From assembly GCF_900155585.1 (NCBI RefSeq), contig NZ_LT707415.1, positions 1 through 64,000 on the forward strand: 64,000 bases of DNA, written 5' to 3'. Position numbers and translations under genes: made by a program. The notes beneath the pieces are model-generated. The model was given only the letters and a program-made list of their open reading frames with translations, was not told the DNA's origin and did not search any database. This DNA is from Aedoeadaptatus urinae (GTDB lineage: Bacteria > Bacillota > Clostridia > Tissierellales > Peptoniphilaceae). Of this stretch, positions 51,769 through 60,710 are shown piece after piece; the stretch's first letter is position 1; every line of letters begins with the position of its first letter.

Positions 51769-52457
51769 AAGTCAATAAAAAAATCGTGATGCTGGCCGTT
51801 ATCGCAGCATGCGTCCTCGTTTATCTGTTTGTCCCCTCGGTCAATCAAGGCATTAACCGATCCGTTCGCATTTTAACTTCGGAAGGTATCGAAGGCATTG
51901 CCGCTTACATCCGAAGCTTCGGCGTCTATGCCGTTATCGTGTCCTTTGCGCTGATGATTTTGCAATCGTTGATTTCGCCGATTCCGGCATTCTTTATTAC
52001 CCTCGCCAACTCCGCTATTTTCGGCTGGGTCAACGGCGCCATCCTCTCCTGGTCGTCGGCCATGGCCGGAGCGGCTCTCTGCTTTTATATTTCCAGGGTC
52101 CTGGGCCGCGACGTGGCCGAAAAGTTCACGGGCAAGGGCATGCTGGAAACCGTGGATAAATTTTTCCACGACTACGGCAAATATGCCATCTTGATCGCCC
52201 GCCTCTTGCCCTTTATGTCTTTCGACCTGGTCAGCTACGCCGCCGGCCTTACGGGCATGAGCTTTTTGGCCTTCTTCGTCGCCACCGGCATCGGCCAACT
52301 TCCCGCCACCATCGTCTACTCCTATGTAGGCGGCACCTTAACCGGCGGCGCACAAAAGTTGATGACCGGCCTCTTGATTTTGTTCGCCGTCTCCATCGCG
52401 ATCTTTGTAGGCAAGAAATTGTACAATGACAAACAAAAAAACAAATCAATCGACTAA
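51765..52457 (+). CDS. TVP38/TMEM64 family membrane protein (first)
   Basis: A 230-residue protein of the DedA/VTT superfamily with five helices. The hallmark SxxGFPxSx-like region reads LARLLPFMSFDLVSYAAGLTG and PAFFITLANSAIFGWVNG. Related proteins are lipid scramblases or ion-coupled transporters. It overlaps the CofC-like gene by ATGA and the next gene by 32 bases. It is clearly a paralogue of that gene. AAGGAGGTCA precedes the ATG. Confidence 0.88.
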   Translation: MKVNKKIVMLAVIAACVLVYLFVPSVNQGINRSVRILTSEGIEGIAAYIRSFGVYAVIVSFALMILQSLISPIPAFFITLANSAIFGWVNGAILSWSSAMAGAALCFYISRVLGRDVAEKFTGKGMLETVDKFFHDYGKYAILIARLLPFMSFDLVSYAAGLTGMSFLAFFVATGIGQLPATIVYSYVGGTLTGGAQKLMTGLLILFAVSIAIFVGKKLYNDKQKNKSID

Positions 52458-53106
52458 ATTATGGGGCTACGCCAAGGTGATCCTGGCGGCAGCCCTATTC
52501 ATCCTTATTTTTCGAGAAACCAAGGACTACTTTACGGAAGCGCGCATCCGCTCCATGTTGGAAGCGGCCGGGCTTTGGGCGCCGGTGATCTACATCGGCC
52601 TGTGGGCGGTGCTGCCTGTCTTTTTCTTCCCCGTCCCCCTCTTGGTGGTGCCCAGCGGATACATTTTCGGCTCGGCCCTGGGCGTCGTCTATACTCTGGT
52701 GGGCTGTGCCGTGAATATTACCATTATGTATTTTCTGGCCGCCTCCGTGGCCCGAGACAAGATTTTGCATTTGGTGGAGGAAAAGAGCAACGACAAGATC
52801 AAAAAAGTCTTCCTGAGTCCCACGGGCACGAGTCAGGGCGTGTTTTTTATCTTTCGCCTGATTCCTTTGATCTCTTACAATCTGATCAACTACATGGCGG
52901 GAATTTTGCGCATTCGCTTTCTTCCCTATTTCGTCTTAAGCTTGATCGGCATCACCCCTGGGATCTTCGCCTTTATTTATCTTGGCGAGCAGATCCACGA
53001 TCCCTCTTCCCCGGAATTTAAGCTGGCCATTCTCTTTCTCGTTCTTTTGACCGCGGTTTCTCTCGTCCTCTTGAAAATCTACAATAAAAGGCAAAACCGT
53101 GATTAG
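52426..53106 (+). CDS. TVP38/TMEM64 family membrane protein (second)
   Basis: A 226-residue paralogue of the preceding protein, with the family motif FIFRLIPLISYNLINYMAGI and VPSGYIFGSALGVVYTL. Basic N terminus (NKKTNQSTK), then about five helices. The ATG lies 32 bases inside the previous gene; no other start with a ribosome-binding site occurs before the first helix. Two tandem members in one operon suggest a heterodimer or two separate transport steps. Confidence 0.88.
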   Translation: MTNKKTNQSTKLWGYAKVILAAALFILIFRETKDYFTEARIRSMLEAAGLWAPVIYIGLWAVLPVFFFPVPLLVVPSGYIFGSALGVVYTLVGCAVNITIMYFLAASVARDKILHLVEEKSNDKIKKVFLSPTGTSQGVFFIFRLIPLISYNLINYMAGILRIRFLPYFVLSLIGITPGIFAFIYLGEQIHDPSSPEFKLAILFLVLLTAVSLVLLKIYNKRQNRD

Positions 53107-53746
53107 TATCGTCATTCCCACTTACAACGAAATCGAGCACATCCACGCCTTTCAAGAGGCTCTGGACGCCTTCGGCGGCCGGGCGGAAATCTTGTTTTCC
53201 GACGGCGGCAGCACCGACGGCACCTATGATGCCATTCGCTATCCGAAAATTCGGGAGGCGAAGGGCCGCGGCGCACAGCTGGCGGCCGGTGCGAAAAAAG
53301 CGACGGGAGACGTGCTCTGGTTTTTACACGCCGACACCTTTTTCCCGAAAGAGGCCTTGGATGCCGTGGAAGCCTGCGGAGCCCCTTGGGGCGCCTTTAA
53401 GCTTCGCTTTTCGTCGAAGGACCCCATGATGAAGGTGGTGGCCTTTAATTCCAACAACCGCGTTCGCTTTCGTCGCATCGTCTTCGGCGATCAGGGTATG
53501 TTTTTAAAGCGGGAGCTTTACGAAAAAATCGGCGGCTTTCAACCCATTCCCCTTATGGAAGATTACGATCTGTCCATCCGTCTGAAAAGCGCCGGCTACG
53601 TGCCCGAGCTGCTGCCTTTAAAGCTTACCACCGACGCCTGCCGCTTCGAGGAGAACGGCATTTGGAAGACGATTCTGCATATGCAGCGCCTACAACGGGA
53701 CTTTCGCCGCGGCGTGGACCCTGCGGAGCTCGCCAAGCGCTACTGA
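53099..53746 (+). CDS. Family 2 glycosyltransferase (TIGR04283 type)
   Basis: A 215-residue GT-A glycosyltransferase. It starts at GTG 53099 with ISIVIPTYNE. The DxD-like motif is in SDGGSTDGT, followed by KGRGAQLAAGAKKATGDVLW, FLHADTFFP and GDQGMFLKRELYEKIGGF-PIPLMEDYDL, all hallmarks of transferase 2, rSAM/selenodomain-associated. It overlaps the TVP38 gene by 8 bases. Acceptor unknown. Its pairing with the CofC-like transferase matches the co-occurrence that gave both families their names. Confidence 0.87.
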   Translation: MISIVIPTYNEIEHIHAFQEALDAFGGRAEILFSDGGSTDGTYDAIRYPKIREAKGRGAQLAAGAKKATGDVLWFLHADTFFPKEALDAVEACGAPWGAFKLRFSSKDPMMKVVAFNSNNRVRFRRIVFGDQGMFLKRELYEKIGGFQPIPLMEDYDLSIRLKSAGYVPELLPLKLTTDACRFEENGIWKTILHMQRLQRDFRRGVDPAELAKRY

Positions 53747-53757
53747 AAGGAGCCATT

Positions 53758-54702
53758 ATGATTTCTTACGCCAGGGACAACTGCATCCAATGCGGCCGCT
53801 GCACCCGCGTCTGTCCCTTTCTTGAGCACTACGCCATGGATCTTGAGGGCTTTTCACATCGCCCGGATCTGCGCAGCGAGTGCTACCTTTGCGACAATTG
53901 CAAGCGAGTCTGCCCGAAGACTATTTCCGGCCGGGAGATCGCCATGGAAATGCGCGTGAAGGATCCCTTGCCCGCCCGCAAGGTGCGCTTTCAAAAGGAT
54001 CCCTATCTGCTTCGCAATTTGCAGAAGAAAAACACGAAGACCCTCCTCTACCTGGGCTGCAATTATCCCGGCCAATATCCGGAAACCTGCAAGGCCTTAA
54101 TCGCCCTCTGCGCCGAGCGGGGCGTGGATTTTTCCGTGGACTGCTGCAAGAAGCCCATCGAGCAAAAGGGCATTCCCCTTTCCGCCGACAAGATTTTCGA
54201 TTCGGTGAAAGATCGGGGCATCGAACGCTTGATTTGCTGCTGCCCCAATTGTTACCGCACCATGAAAAATCGCGGGGACATTGAGGTCATTTCCGTCTAC
54301 GATTATTTAGAGGAAGAAGGGCTTTTACACACCTTGCCCGAAGAAGATATTCCCGTCTACATACCCTGCGGCGATCGTGAAAATTTGGATTTCTTCCGCG
54401 CCATCGAGCCCTATTTAAAGAGCTACCGCATGCCCTACGAATCCGTTCATTGCTGCGGTTTGGGCGGCGGCGGAAAACACAATGCCGACGTGGACGGGAC
54501 GATTAAAGATCGCTTCAAGGAAATCTACGAGGAGGAAAAGAGCATTTGGACCTACTGCGCCAGCTGCTCCATTCGATTCAACGCCTACGAAATGAATCAT
54601 GCGGTTAATTTCCTCTCCGCCTTTTTAGGCATTTACGAAGCGCCCTCCACCTCTTATATGAAAAATGTCATTTCTTTTAAAGGATATCCCCATGGAAAGT
54701 AA
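53758..54702 (+). CDS. Iron-sulfur protein with two CCG domains
   Basis: A 314-residue protein resembling HdrB/GlcF-type subunits. Two ferredoxin clusters at the N terminus: Cys9, 12, 15, 19 and Cys42, 45, 48, 52. The first CCG-type domain has Cys101, Cys129-Cys130-Lys131 and CPNC (162-165), so it reads CCK instead of CCG. The second has Cys204, CCG at 232-234 and CASC (267-270), a complete motif. It probably carries electrons or cleaves disulfides, and cytoplasmic location is likely. AAGGAGCC precedes the ATG at 53758; a longer reading frame into the GT2 gene is spurious. Confidence 0.9.
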   Translation: MISYARDNCIQCGRCTRVCPFLEHYAMDLEGFSHRPDLRSECYLCDNCKRVCPKTISGREIAMEMRVKDPLPARKVRFQKDPYLLRNLQKKNTKTLLYLGCNYPGQYPETCKALIALCAERGVDFSVDCCKKPIEQKGIPLSADKIFDSVKDRGIERLICCCPNCYRTMKNRGDIEVISVYDYLEEEGLLHTLPEEDIPVYIPCGDRENLDFFRAIEPYLKSYRMPYESVHCCGLGGGGKHNADVDGTIKDRFKEIYEEEKSIWTYCASCSIRFNAYEMNHAVNFLSAFLGIYEAPSTSYMKNVISFKGYPHGK

Positions 54703-55081
54703 CGAAGAAAAGAATTGCGCCCAAGTGGTGCTTGGAAGCTTCAGCGAAGGCCTCGGCTTGGACAAGGAAAAGGCGGAAGCCTTGGCCGCCCCCTTCGGCG
54801 GCGGTCGCTACGGCGGCGAAACCTGCGGCTGCGTCACCGCCGCTACCATGGTCCTGGGCCTGGCCTACGACGGCACCGACTTGTTTGAAAAGGTCAAGGC
54901 CTTCGACAATGCGTTTAACGAGGAAAACGGCCACACCGTCTGCCGGGATATTTTAGGCCACGACTTTTCTCGTCCCGGCGAATTGGAGGCGGCTTATGCC
55001 GACGGCAGCGTCCAAAGCCACTGCCCCCGCTGCATCGAATCTTCCATCTCCATTTTGAATAAACTCTTGGAAGAAGAATAA
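54692..55081 (+). CDS. C_GCAxxG_C_C family redox protein
   Basis: A 129-residue cysteine-rich protein. The pattern is Cys9 (NCAQVVLGSF), Cys45 and Cys47 (GGETCGCVTAATMVLGLAY), Cys84 (HTVCRDILGHD), and Cys111 and Cys114. This is the C_GCAxxG_C_C family, thought to bind an iron-sulfur cluster or act in redox reactions. Cysteines are standard, with no in-frame TGA selenocysteine. The start at 54692 follows AAAGGA and overlaps the iron-sulfur gene by 11 bases. Last gene of the operon. Confidence 0.87.
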   Translation: MESNEEKNCAQVVLGSFSEGLGLDKEKAEALAAPFGGGRYGGETCGCVTAATMVLGLAYDGTDLFEKVKAFDNAFNEENGHTVCRDILGHDFSRPGELEAAYADGSVQSHCPRCIESSISILNKLLEEE

Positions 55082-55094
55082 TTTTTCCCATTAG

Positions 55095-55124
55095 AAAAGG
55101 ACCTCGCGAAAGAGGTCCTTTTTT
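55095..55124 (+). terminator. Bidirectional terminator between two converging operons
   Basis: AAAAGGACCTC, GCGAAA, GAGGTCCTTTT with T-runs on both sides. It ends the 51-55 kb operon and the leftward glycan operon. Confidence 0.88.
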
Positions 55125-55128
55125 CGTG

Positions 55129-55491
55129 CTAATCCTGTGCTTGTGCCATGGCATCCTCCACCGCCGCCTTCAATCCCTCGGAAGTTTCCGTGGCGCCGGC
55201 AATGCCGTCTACCGCCGTGGAATTTTTCTTCGTCATGGCGCCGGGAATCTTTTCCAGGGCGCTCTCTACCTGAGGCACTTGCTGTGGCGATTCGCCGTGG
55301 CTCTTCACGACGATCTCGGCGATCCGCCCGTCTTGAACGGTGACGCTCACCACAATGGGCTCGGATTGATTGTACCCCTCTCCCCTGCCTTCGTAGGTGC
55401 CGTCCTTGTGCGGTCGGTTCTTCCCGCAACCGCTGAGAAAGAGGGCGACGAGCAGGCTAAGGACGAGGAGAGTCTTCCTCACAGATTTCAT
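55129..55491 (-). CDS. FMN-binding-domain lipoprotein
   Basis: A 120-residue lipoprotein; lipobox LSGC gives Cys22. The rest is one FMN-binding domain (DGTYEGRGEGYNQSEP, then VSVTVQDGRIAEIVV) ending in the flavinylation motif DGIAGATETS (95-104). Such domains carry covalent FMN and take part in extracytoplasmic electron transfer. Its ATG overlaps the transketolase stop (TAATG). Why it ends a glycan operon is unclear. Confidence 0.9.
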   Translation of the reverse strand: MKSVRKTLLVLSLLVALFLSGCGKNRPHKDGTYEGRGEGYNQSEPIVVSVTVQDGRIAEIVVKSHGESPQQVPQVESALEKIPGAMTKKNSTAVDGIAGATETSEGLKAAVEDAMAQAQD

Positions 55492-57482
55492 TACTTGCGG
55501 CTCTTTAAATAGGCCGCGGCATGTTCGTAGACGCCTTCCGCCGTTAAGCCGAAGCGCTTAAAGACATCGGCGGCATTGCCCGATGCGCCGAAGGATTCCA
55601 TGCCCAGGGCCAAGCCGTCCAGGCCCACGTATTTGTGCCAGCCCATGGTGGATGCGGCTTCCACGGAAATTCTGTTGCGAAGATCGGCGGGAAGCACGGC
55701 TTCTTTGTATTCCGCCGGCTGTTCGTTGAAGAGTTCCTGCGACGGCATACTGACGACACGCACGCCGTAGCCGTCTTTTTCTAAAGCTTCGGCGCTTTCA
55801 AGGGCGAGGTGCACCTCGCTTCCCGTGGCGATAATGATCAGATCCAAATTTCCTGATTCTTTCTTTATGACGTAGCCGCCCTTTAAGGCGTCTTTGGACG
55901 AGCCATCGAGCTCCGGCAAGGTTTGACGCGTAAAGATCATGCTCACGGGCTCATCTTTGCTGTGCATGGCCACGTACCAGGCGGCGGCCACTTCCGTGGA
56001 ATCCGCCGGGCGGAAGGTAATCATATTGGGAATGGAGCGCAGCATGGCCAGATGCTCGATAGGTTGGTGAGTGGGCCCGTCTTCGCCGACGCCGATGCTG
56101 TCGTGGGTGAAGATGTAGGACGTGGGAATGCCCATAAGGGCCGCCAGACGCAGCTGCGGCTTCATGTAGTCGCTGAAAACCAGGAAGGTGGCGCCGTAGG
56201 AGCGGAAGCCGCCGTGGAGGTAGATGCCGTTCACGATGGCGCCCATGGCGTGTTCTCTGACGCCGAAATTAATATTGCCTCCGGGACGATTGTCCACGCT
56301 GTATTGGCCTTCGCCCTTCATGTCGCTCTTGTTGGAGGGGCCCAGGTCGGCGCTACCGCCGAAGAGGTTGCCCATGCCGGCGGCGACGCGCTGCAGCATT
56401 TCGTGGGAGCTGGCCCTGGTGGCCATGTCTTTTTCCACCGGCGCCCAATAGGCGTCCTCGTCCATAAAGGAGAGGTCCTGTTTCTTCGTATCGTAGGTGG
56501 CGAGGAAATCCTCGTACTTTTGAGGGAAGGCTTCCTTATACTCTGCTTCCATGGCCTTCCACGCCTCGTAGACCTTGCGCTTTTCTTCCATCTTTTCGGC
56601 AACCAATGCCTTGACTTCATCGGCCACTTCAAAGGGTGCCACGTCGTAGCCTAGTTTTTCCCTGGTGGCTTTATTTTTTTCTTCGCCCAAGGGCGAGCCG
56701 TGAACGCCGGCGGAGCCTTCCAAGGGCGAGCCGTAGCCGATGGCGGTTTTAATTTCGATAAGGGTAGGCTTGACCTTTTCCTGTTTCGCCGCTTCCACCG
56801 CCTGAGTAATGGCTTCGATGTCCGTACCGTCTTCCACGATAAGGACTTGCCAGCCCAAGGCGCGGTAGCGCGCGGCGATGTCTTCTTTAAAGGAAAGCTC
56901 CGTATTGCCTTCGATGGTAATGTTATTGGAGTCGTAAAGGACGACAAGTTTTCCCAGCTCCAAGGTGCCGGCGATGGACGAGGCTTCGTTGCTGATGCCT
57001 TCCATTAGGTCGCCGTCGCCGCAAAGGACGTAAGTATAGTGGTCGACGAAATCATAGCCCGGCTCGTTGTACTTGGCCGCCAGGCGGGTTTCCGCCATGG
57101 CAAAGCCCACGGCCGTGGAAATCCCGGCTCCTAAGGGCCCCGTCGTGGTTTCCACGCCGGCGGTGTGGCCGTATTCCGGATGGCCCGGCGTCTTGGAATC
57201 CAGTTGACGGAAATTCTTTAAATCTTCCACCGTGAGACCCAAGCCGAAAAGATGGAACAGGGAATACAAGAGGGCGCTGCCGTGGCCGGCGCTTAAAATA
57301 AATCGGTCGCGATTGGGCCACAGATGATCCTCGGGATCGAAGTTTAATGTGTTGGCCCACAAGGCCCAAGCCATGGGCGCCGCGCCCAGGGGAAGCCCCG
57401 GGTGACCTGAATTGGCCGCGTCGATCTGATCGATGGACAGAGCCCGCAAGGTATTGACCGCGAACTGTTCGTTATGATTCAT
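55491..57482 (-). CDS. tkt: Transketolase
   Basis: Thiamine-diphosphate enzyme of the pentose phosphate pathway. The 663-residue full-length form shows the TPP motif CGDGDLMEGISNEAASIAG-like stretch (GDGDLMEGISNEASS), the N-terminal GHPGLPLGAAPMAWALW, the PYR-domain GVREHAMGAIVNG and a C-terminal domain. It overlaps the TagA gene by 11 bases with AGGAGGATCTC before the ATG. Placement at the end of a cell-wall glycan operon suggests its sugar phosphates feed the pathway, but this is inference. Confidence 0.97.
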   Translation of the reverse strand: MNHNEQFAVNTLRALSIDQIDAANSGHPGLPLGAAPMAWALWANTLNFDPEDHLWPNRDRFILSAGHGSALLYSLFHLFGLGLTVEDLKNFRQLDSKTPGHPEYGHTAGVETTTGPLGAGISTAVGFAMAETRLAAKYNEPGYDFVDHYTYVLCGDGDLMEGISNEASSIAGTLELGKLVVLYDSNNITIEGNTELSFKEDIAARYRALGWQVLIVEDGTDIEAITQAVEAAKQEKVKPTLIEIKTAIGYGSPLEGSAGVHGSPLGEEKNKATREKLGYDVAPFEVADEVKALVAEKMEEKRKVYEAWKAMEAEYKEAFPQKYEDFLATYDTKKQDLSFMDEDAYWAPVEKDMATRASSHEMLQRVAAGMGNLFGGSADLGPSNKSDMKGEGQYSVDNRPGGNINFGVREHAMGAIVNGIYLHGGFRSYGATFLVFSDYMKPQLRLAALMGIPTSYIFTHDSIGVGEDGPTHQPIEHLAMLRSIPNMITFRPADSTEVAAAWYVAMHSKDEPVSMIFTRQTLPELDGSSKDALKGGYVIKKESGNLDLIIIATGSEVHLALESAEALEKDGYGVRVVSMPSQELFNEQPAEYKEAVLPADLRNRISVEAASTMGWHKYVGLDGLALGMESFGASGNAADVFKRFGLTAEGVYEHAAAYLKSRK

Positions 57483-58287
57483 GAGATCCTCCTCTGTTTT
57501 CTTTCACGACGGTGACCGCCTTTTTATTTCGTGCAATGGCCCACAAGAATTTCGGAATGGCTATCTGCCTCCCGATGCGGGACGGATTTTTCAGCAAGCG
57601 GTAAAACCATTCCAGGTGCAGGCGAATGAAAACCTCCGGCGCCCGCTTGGCCTTTCCCGCCAGCACATCCAGTACGCCGCCGTTGCCGATGGCTAGGGTT
57701 ATGTGCTCCAGCTTGTCTCTATTGTTTAAAATAAAATCTTCCTGCTTGGGAAAGCCCAGGCCCACGAAGAGAATGGAGGCGCCGCTTTCGTTGATGGCCC
57801 TGATCACCGCCGCCTCCTCCTCGGAATTTTCGAAGCCGCGGTGGGCGCCTTTAAAGTAGCCGTGGTTCTCCCCGGCGACGATGGGGCCGTATTTTTCCTC
57901 CACCCGCTTCTTCGCCTCCTTGGCGATGCCGGGCTCGCCGCCTAAAAAGAAAATCGTCTTGTTTTTCTCCCGCGCCAGCTCCAAAAGGTAGAGGGAAAGA
58001 TCGTAGCCGGTGACCCGCTCCTTCAGGGGATGGCCTCCCATTTTCGAGCCGATGACCAGGCCGATGCCGTCGGGAACAACCAGATCCGCGCCGTTCATGA
58101 CGCGGGCTTTCTCTCTATCGCCTTTCAGTGCCATGACGATTTCCGTGTTGGGGGTGAAGACCCAATGGAAGCCCCCTTTGTCGATGAAGTCGGAAAGAAT
58201 CCTGCGGCTCTCCTCTTCGCTGACGTCGTCCACGGCGGTGTTAAAGATTTTAATCTTATCCTTAGGATTGCAAAAGTTCGAAGACAT
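57472..58287 (-). CDS. TagA/WecG/CpsF family glycosyltransferase
   Basis: A 271-residue glycosyltransferase that, in family members, adds N-acetylmannosamine to a lipid-linked GlcNAc (TagA) or similar. Signature features are FTPNTEIVMALKGDRE, ADLVVPDGIGLVIGSK, FFLGGEPGIAKEA and a C-terminal IFVGLGFPKQEDFI-like stretch (ILFVGLGFPKQEDFI). I placed the start at 58287, about 10 bases after AGGAGG, since the earlier ATG is too close. It overlaps csaB by 26 bases. Confidence 0.93.
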   Translation of the reverse strand: MSSNFCNPKDKIKIFNTAVDDVSEEESRRILSDFIDKGGFHWVFTPNTEIVMALKGDREKARVMNGADLVVPDGIGLVIGSKMGGHPLKERVTGYDLSLYLLELAREKNKTIFFLGGEPGIAKEAKKRVEEKYGPIVAGENHGYFKGAHRGFENSEEEAAVIRAINESGASILFVGLGFPKQEDFILNNRDKLEHITLAIGNGGVLDVLAGKAKRAPEVFIRLHLEWFYRLLKNPSRIGRQIAIPKFLWAIARNKKAVTVVKENRGGSHES

Positions 58288-59362
58288 GTTGCACATTCCT
58301 CCTGCTTTTTTCCAAAAGCTCCCCATGGCGGGTTCGTAAACGCAGCCGCTCCTCGTCCTTTTTTCGATACATGGCCACCACGGCGTTTAAAAGCTTTTTC
58401 TCATCCATGCCCTCGGCGCAAATGTCCGAAGGAATGGCCAGGGAATCCAGCTGGGCCTTGACCTTGGGATCGTAGACGATGCCCACCGCCGGGGTCTTCG
58501 ACGTCACGGCGTAAATCAACGCGTGAAGACGCATGCCGATAATGAGGTCGCAGAGGCCGATGATGCCTTCCATTTCCTCCACGGCGTAATTGCCGCTTAG
58601 AACGTGGCAATGATTCCTGTGAACCATCTTCGTCTTAATGGCCTCGGCGAAGTGTTTGTCTTCCGGATAATGGAGGGGCGTAAACAAAATGTCGATGCCC
58701 AATTCTTCATAAGCCCGGTCGGCGACGTAGGCGATTTTAGACGCCAAAGCCGGCGCCTTCTTCCATTGGCGCACGGCGACGCCCAAAAAATGCTTGTCAC
58801 TGTCGATGCCTTCTTCCCGAAGGAGGGCCTTCGCCGCCTCGAGGCTGATGCCGTCGATACCGTAAACGGGATCGGCGGTGACTTCCACAGGGGGGACGTC
58901 GACGCCGATGTCTTTCAGCACCTGAGCGCTGTCTTCATCGCGAAGGGTAATATAATCCACCTTGTTTAAAATCCGCGCCGTCAATTTGCGGTTCAGGGCC
59001 TTGTGAATGGGGCCGACGCCGTTGGCATAGACGTAAATCTTTTTTCCCATGCGCTTGGCAAGGGCCATGACGCCCAGATAGTAATACAAGCTCCTCGACG
59101 AGGTTTCGTCTTGTAAGAGGGATCCCCCGCCGCTGATCAACAGATCCGCGTTCGACAGCGCCTTCTTCACGGACTTATAGTGAAAGCGCTGAGTTGCGTT
59201 CACGCCGTAGAGCCTGCGGGTTCTCGGCGGATCGTAGGAGAGGACATTTAATTGTACGGTGGGATCACAGGCGCGAATATCGTTGACGATGGCGTGCAGG
59301 ATCGCATCGTCGCCGCTATTGTCGAAGCCGTAATAGCCGCTAAATAAAACTTTCTTTCCCAT
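58262..59362 (-). CDS. csaB: Polysaccharide pyruvyl transferase CsaB
   Basis: A 366-residue enzyme that pyruvylates a cell-wall polymer, a modification which SLH-domain surface proteins bind. It opens KVLFSGYYGFDNSGDDAIL and has DLLISGGGSLLQDETSSRSL, VYANGVGPI and a C-terminal CDLIIGMRLHALI (about 260-275). AAAGGATGG precedes the ATG at 59362; the earlier in-frame ATG at 59428 is inside the ligase gene and is less likely. No SLH-domain protein lies in the window. Confidence 0.95.
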   Translation of the reverse strand: MGKKVLFSGYYGFDNSGDDAILHAIVNDIRACDPTVQLNVLSYDPPRTRRLYGVNATQRFHYKSVKKALSNADLLISGGGSLLQDETSSRSLYYYLGVMALAKRMGKKIYVYANGVGPIHKALNRKLTARILNKVDYITLRDEDSAQVLKDIGVDVPPVEVTADPVYGIDGISLEAAKALLREEGIDSDKHFLGVAVRQWKKAPALASKIAYVADRAYEELGIDILFTPLHYPEDKHFAEAIKTKMVHRNHCHVLSGNYAVEEMEGIIGLCDLIIGMRLHALIYAVTSKTPAVGIVYDPKVKAQLDSLAIPSDICAEGMDEKKLLNAVVAMYRKKDEERLRLRTRHGELLEKSRRNVQHVFELLQS

Positions 59363-60710
59363 AACAATCCATCCTTTTCTCCGCAAGGGGGTTTGCGAGA
59401 TCTTTTTTGCAAATTCGTACGAGGGCAAAGGTCACGGCCAAAAGCAGCCAAAAGGTGGTGGTGATCTTGGTCATGTATAAAATATTTTCAAATATACCGT
59501 GAAAGAGCATGCCGGCAATTGACGACGCCACCGCCGCGCCCATAATCTTTACATAGCAGTTTTCGCTCTTTAGAGGATAGCGGGCCAGATTGACGAAGAT
59601 GCTGACCATGAAAATCAGAAAGAGCAGGAAGCCGATAACGCCCATTTCCGCAAAGATTTGTAGAAAAGTGTTGTGGGCGTGGAAAATGCCCATGCCGGGC
59701 ATATACTGCTCGAAAACCGCTTTAAAGGGCCGATGTCCAAGACCCAGTCCCACGAGAAAGTGGTTGTGGATGATGATTTCCGTGATCTCCCAAATTTTAA
59801 ATCGATAGGAGGTGGATGAGTCGGCAAAATTGAAAATCGTCATAAAGCGATTGACGATGCTCGTGGGCACGAAAAACACGGCGGCTCCCATCAGGGGAAT
59901 GACCAAAAGCAAGAGCTCTTTCCTGACGAGGCAGATAAAGACGAAGGCCGCTACGGCGAGGCCCAGCCAACCGCCCCGGGACATAGTCAAAACGAGGGCT
60001 GCCGCTTGCAAAAGGAACATGGCCAGGAACAAGAGGCGCACGCCGTCCCGCTTCGTAGACCAGAAGATGCCCACGGTGAGAGGGATGGCAATGACCAAAT
60101 ACTCGGCGAAAATATTGGGATTGCCGAAAAGCGAATAGGCCCTGGCGCGAATGGGGCTGTTGGAATAGGCATCCACCCATCCCTCCTTCACATCCACCCC
60201 TCCGAGGTACTGGTAAATACCGTGGAGGGCGAGAATAGTGGCGGCGACACTGACGGCGACGATGACGCCGTGGAGCTGTTCTTCGGTCTTGATCTCGTTA
60301 ATTATAAAGATTAAATACATAAAGCCGCCGGTGTGGATGACCAAATCCCGAACCGAGCCCATGGGATAAATCGACGTCGCCGTTTGAATAATCATCAAGA
60401 GAAAATAGATATAGGGCACGATCTCGTGGCCGGCAACGATGAGAGGATCGTCTTTTTTTATAAACTTTCTAATGAGAAACAATCCGAAGGTTCCGTACAA
60501 AAGCACGAGAACGAGAGTATCCGGCAGGAAAACATAGCCGAAGGTGGTGGCAATAAGGCTGATCATGGGGTTTTCGAAAAAGACCACGACCCCGATGAAT
60601 CCCAGAAAGAGCAAGATGACAAGAGGGATCTTAACGCTCAATCCCACCCCGCCGATGACAAAGCCCAGGGCAAACAAAAGGAGGGGATTGATTTTTACTC
60701 GCGTTTCCAT
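59340..60710 (-). CDS. O-antigen ligase/polymerase-like membrane protein (copy 2)
   Basis: A 456-residue protein with about eleven helices. FGNPNIFAEYLVIAIPLTVG, LTMSRGGWLGLAVAAFVF and FHAHNTFLQIFAEMGVIGF match the Wzy/WaaL core of copy 1 (13788-15173), including the paired H-x-H region. It lacks the extra N-terminal 60 residues of copy 1. The ATG follows AAGGAGGCC and the gene overlaps both neighbours: 16 bases with the 186-residue membrane protein and 23 bases with csaB. Confidence 0.85.
   Translation of the reverse strand: METRVKINPLLLFALGFVIGGVGLSVKIPLVILLFLGFIGVVVFFENPMISLIATTFGYVFLPDTLVLVLLYGTFGLFLIRKFIKKDDPLIVAGHEIVPYIYFLLMIIQTATSIYPMGSVRDLVIHTGGFMYLIFIINEIKTEEQLHGVIVAVSVAATILALHGIYQYLGGVDVKEGWVDAYSNSPIRARAYSLFGNPNIFAEYLVIAIPLTVGIFWSTKRDGVRLLFLAMFLLQAAALVLTMSRGGWLGLAVAAFVFICLVRKELLLLVIPLMGAAVFFVPTSIVNRFMTIFNFADSSTSYRFKIWEITEIIIHNHFLVGLGLGHRPFKAVFEQYMPGMGIFHAHNTFLQIFAEMGVIGFLLFLIFMVSIFVNLARYPLKSENCYVKIMGAAVASSIAGMLFHGIFENILYMTKITTTFWLLLAVTFALVRICKKDLANPLAEKRMDCYGKESFI

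Noticed and set aside
53662-53757. A 32-residue extension of the iron-sulfur protein
   Set aside because: It lies inside the GT2 gene in another frame, and a good ribosome-binding site precedes the ATG at 53758.
54692-55081. Possible selenocysteine in the C_GCAxxG_C_C protein
   Set aside because: All key positions are ordinary Cys codons, and there is no in-frame TGA before the terminal stop.
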